Shown: positions 6,509 through 8,172 of the stretch, piece after piece
Position numbering within the stretch: position 1 is the stretch's first letter
Layout: every line of letters begins with the position of its first letter
Source of the DNA: an uncultured Terriglobus sp.
GTDB taxonomy: Bacteria; Acidobacteriota; Terriglobia; Terriglobales; Acidobacteriaceae
Reading direction: 5' to 3'
Length of the DNA: 8,172 nt
Assembly: GCA_937871605.1 (NCBI GenBank)
Contig: CALMRM010000134.1
Location: 1-8,172, forward strand
Notes under the pieces: model-generated
Databases searched by the model: none
Told to the model about the DNA's origin: nothing
The model's input: only the letters and a program-made list of their open reading frames with translations
Translations under genes and position numbers: made by a program

Positions 6509-6622
6509 GCAGGAAAGAAAAAGAGCGTCCGCAACGTTCGCAAGGGTCGCGCAAAGTACGCCATGTTTGGACTGCGTACTCTGCGGAAACTTCGCGCACT
6601 TTGCGGACGCTGTTTCTTCTGC
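6509..6622. repeat. Long imperfect intergenic palindrome
   Basis: Nested inverted matches run across the gap after DUF1015. GCAG plus an A-rich arm at 6509-6520 pairs with its T-rich counterpart ending at 6622. AGCGTCCGCAA (6524-6534) pairs exactly with TTGCGGACGCT (6601-6611). GCAAAGTACGC (6551-6561) pairs with GCGTACTCTGC (6574-6584) with one mismatch, leaving a 12-nt loop. As RNA it would fold into one stem of about 50 nt per arm with internal bulges. The GCAAAG/CTTTGCG words recall a repeat type seen between genes in several bacterial phyla (from memory). It may end or stabilise the DUF1015 transcript, but no clean T-run follows. Confidence 0.75.
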
Positions 6623-6666
6623 ATCTCAACCCTTGCGCGGCAATCACGCCACGCCAAGTTTTGATT

Positions 6667-6672
6667 GAGGAG
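6667..6672 (+). promoter_or_regulatory. Ribosome binding site that fixes the dehydrogenase start
   Basis: GAGGAG lies four bases before ATG 6677. The frame could also begin at TTG 6665, but that codon is upstream of the site, so ATG 6677 is the start. Confidence 0.8.
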
Positions 6673-6676
6673 CACC

Positions 6677-7579
6677 ATGCCCAGCACCGATCTGATTACA
6701 CTGCAGGACCCGCGTTCACAGTTCCCCGGCCCACCGAAGAGCGCGGAGGTACAGGATGCACCCGCCACCCAGCAGGCGATGAGTGAAAAGCCCGACTGCG
6801 GCGAGCAGAGCTACAAGGGCTCGGGCCGCCTGAAGGGCCGCAAGGCGCTGCTGACCGGTGCCGACAGCGGCATTGGCCGCGCCGCCGCCATCGCCTTTGC
6901 GCGCGAGGGTGCCGACGTGGCCATCAACTACCTGCCCGCCGAGCAGGCCGATGCCGAAGAAGTCGCCAAGTATATCCAGGAGGCAGGTGGCAAGGCCGTG
7001 CTGCTGCCCGGCGACATTTCGCATGAAGGCTTCTGCCAGCGACTCGTCGCCGACGCCATCGAGCAGCTGGGCGGCCTCGACATCCTGGTGAACAACGCCG
7101 GCAAGATGGGCAAGACGCAGGGCATCCTGGACACCAGCACCGAGCGCTTCGACAGCCTGATGAAGACCAATGTCTACGCGCTGTTCTGGATCACCAAGGC
7201 TGCCGTGCCGCACATGAAGCCCGGCGCGTCCATCATCAACACCACCAGCATTCAAGGGTACGACCCGACGCCCACCATCTTCGACTACGCCATGACCAAG
7301 GCGGCCATCGCCAACTTCACCAAGGGCCTGTCGACCCCGCTGATGGAGGAGTACGGCATCCGCATCAACGCCATTGCACCCGGCCCCATCTGGACGCCGC
7401 TGCAGGAGGCGGACGGCTCAGAAGACAAGCTGAAGAAGCTGGGCGCAAGCACACCGTTCAAGCGCCCCGGCCAGCCAGTCGAACTCGCATCAGCGTACGT
7501 ATTGCTTGCCTCGCAGGAATCGAGCTATACAACCGGCGAGATCTACGGCATCACCGGCGGCATGACGGGCGTCGCGTAG
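6677..7579 (+). CDS. Short-chain dehydrogenase/reductase, YghA/YdaD (general stress protein 39) type
   Basis: 300 aa, the usual length of the YghA-like 'extended N-terminus' SDR group. About 50 residues containing QFPGPP and a MSEKPDCGEQSYKGSGRLKG stretch precede the Rossmann fold, as in E. coli YghA and B. subtilis YdaD. The nucleotide site is TGADSGIG (60-67) and NNAG (139-142) supports it. The catalytic set is complete: Asn165, Ser191 (INTTSIQ), Tyr204 and Lys208 (YAMTK). The family's APGPIWTPLQ (234-243) and LASQESSYTTGEIYG (277-291) are also present. It should be a soluble NAD(P)-dependent oxidoreductase. YghA reduces aldehydes, and YdaD belongs to the sigma-B stress response in Bacillus. 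The exact substrate here is unknown. The gene appears to stand alone, with a palindrome before it and a terminator-like hairpin after it. Confidence 0.93.
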   Translation: MPSTDLITLQDPRSQFPGPPKSAEVQDAPATQQAMSEKPDCGEQSYKGSGRLKGRKALLTGADSGIGRAAAIAFAREGADVAINYLPAEQADAEEVAKYIQEAGGKAVLLPGDISHEGFCQRLVADAIEQLGGLDILVNNAGKMGKTQGILDTSTERFDSLMKTNVYALFWITKAAVPHMKPGASIINTTSIQGYDPTPTIFDYAMTKAAIANFTKGLSTPLMEEYGIRINAIAPGPIWTPLQEADGSEDKLKKLGASTPFKRPGQPVELASAYVLLASQESSYTTGEIYGITGGMTGVA

Positions 7580-7596
7580 TACAGGCAACAGCACGG

Positions 7597-7641
7597 CCTT
7601 CGATGTGGAAAAGTGAACGTTCCACATCGAAGGTTTGTTCT
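7597..7641 (+). terminator. Rho-independent-like terminator after the dehydrogenase
   Basis: CCTTCGATGTGGAA (7597-7610) and TTCCACATCGAAGG (7620-7633) form a perfect 14-bp stem with a 9-nt loop, followed by TTTGTTCT. It begins 17 nt after the dehydrogenase stop. The stem is long and only moderately GC-rich and the T-run is interrupted by G. An operator or an RNA hairpin ahead of the DUF1622 gene, whose ATG is 23 nt further on, is the alternative. Confidence 0.65.
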
Positions 7642-7656
7642 GAAGGGTGGATTGAC

Positions 7657-8058
7657 ATGCATGTTCACCTGCTGGACATGACCAAGCTCCTGATCGAGTA
7701 CCTCGCCCGCGGCGTGGAGTTCGCAGCGGCAATGATCATCGCCATCGCCGCGGCCCGCGCCACGTGGCAATCGATGCGGCTGCTGTTCACCACGGACGCA
7801 CCGGCGGAGGCAAAAGTCGCGGTCCGCCTGACGCTGGGCCGCTGGCTGGCCGTGGCACTGGAGTTTGAGCTGGCAGCGGATGTACTCAACACCGCCGTCA
7901 CGCCCACGTGGAGCGACATCGAGAAGCTTGCCGCCATCGCTGCCCTGCGAACCGCGCTCAACTACTTTCTCGAAAAGGAAATCCGGGAAGAGTCGAAGCC
8001 TACGCAGCAGCAAGCGGAGCTGAACCTTTCCGCAAAACAGAACGATGGCACTGCATGA
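7657..8058 (+). CDS. DUF1622 family small membrane protein
   Basis: 133 aa. ATG 7657 is preceded by GGGTGG (7645-7650) at a good distance. The frame is open upstream to 7603, but that part reads through the hairpin and is unlikely to be coding. The family hallmark is LGRWLAVALEFELAADVLNTAVTP (60-83, written here without a break for reading only up to LGRWLAVALEFELAADVLNT), followed by IEKLAAIAALRTALNYFLEKEI (88-109), whose LRTALNYFL is characteristic. Hydrophobic helices lie at about 11-33, 60-80 and 88-105, so it is an inner-membrane protein. The conserved Glu and Asp inside the middle helix (LEFELAAD) are unusual for a membrane segment and probably functional. The charged, Gln-rich tail (110-133) is likely cytoplasmic. 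The function is unknown. The next gene starts within its stop codon (ATGA), so the two are very probably made together. Confidence 0.88.
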   Translation: MHVHLLDMTKLLIEYLARGVEFAAAMIIAIAAARATWQSMRLLFTTDAPAEAKVAVRLTLGRWLAVALEFELAADVLNTAVTPTWSDIEKLAAIAALRTALNYFLEKEIREESKPTQQQAELNLSAKQNDGTA

Positions 8059-8172
8059 GGCGGCGCGACCTTGCCATTGCTCCGGTATGCGAAGCTGCTT
8101 TAATTGGCGTCGCGGCCCTGTTCGCGCTGCTGCTGCACAAGCCCCTCTTTTTTGCGAGCCTGGGGCCCACGG
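8055..8172 (+). CDS. N-terminal fragment of an integral membrane protein, possibly HPP family
   Basis: 39 codons are visible before the right edge: MRRRDLAIAPVCEAALIGVA, then ALFALLLHKPLFFASLGPT. The ATG (8055-8057) overlaps the DUF1622 TGA (8056-8058) as ATGA, typical of coupled genes. A basic start and one hydrophobic helix (about 12-27) are followed by HKPLFFASLGPT. This resembles the start of HPP-family membrane proteins, where a helix leads into a 'SlGa/pT' segment. Too little is present for a firm family call, but the reading frame, coding-like composition and coupling make a real gene likely. Confidence 0.65.
   Translation, partial: MRRRDLAIAPVCEAALIGVAALFALLLHKPLFFASLGPT

Noticed and set aside
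6001..6768. Minus-strand open frame of 255 codons
   Set aside because: Covers the end of DUF1015, the palindrome and the dehydrogenase start. It has no family features and is a GC-driven shadow.
7652..7657. TTGACA as a -35 box
   Set aside because: It overlaps the DUF1622 start codon and no -10 follows at 16-18 nt, so it is a chance match.

Overview
The window is high-GC bacterial DNA and most likely comes from an Acidobacteriota genome of the class Terriglobia (Terriglobus/Granulicella-like). The main evidence is a pair of secreted VWFA proteins of the type largely confined to that phylum. The IYPFRALRYN-type DUF1015 protein and the GC-rich codon use agree with this. The taxonomic call rests on family recognition from memory, not on a search.

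Left half (1-4876), all on the minus strand. Reading in the direction of transcription, it holds a 14-TM DHA2-type drug/H+ antiporter (3299-4876), then two tandem secreted VWFA proteins whose genes overlap by 17 bp (2105-3166 and 1021-2121), then a secreted N-acetylmuramoyl-L-alanine-amidase-like protein that runs off the left edge (1-780). The amidase gene starts with GTG, has no stop in the window and lies under a longer opposite-strand reading frame, so it is easily missed. It keeps the Amidase_3 fold signatures but has lost two of the three zinc-ligand histidines. A large palindromic repeat (847-951) lies between the VWFA pair and the amidase-like gene. A plausible TACAAT promoter lies ahead of each of these two units.

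Right half (5062-8172), all on the plus strand and divergent from the transporter. It holds a DUF1015 protein with a DGHHR motif (5062-6504), a roughly 110-nt imperfect palindrome (6509-6622), a YghA/YdaD-type short-chain dehydrogenase (6677-7579), a perfect 14-bp hairpin that looks like a terminator (7597-7641), a small DUF1622 membrane protein (7657-8058), and the first 39 codons of an HPP-like membrane protein (8055 to the edge) coupled to it by an ATGA overlap.

The genes do not form one pathway. The two groups worth attention are the secreted envelope set (two VWFA proteins plus a probable pseudo-amidase) and the DUF1622/HPP-like membrane pair. No tRNA, rRNA, CRISPR array, insertion sequence or origin was seen. 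No gene-free stretch exceeds 300 bases.
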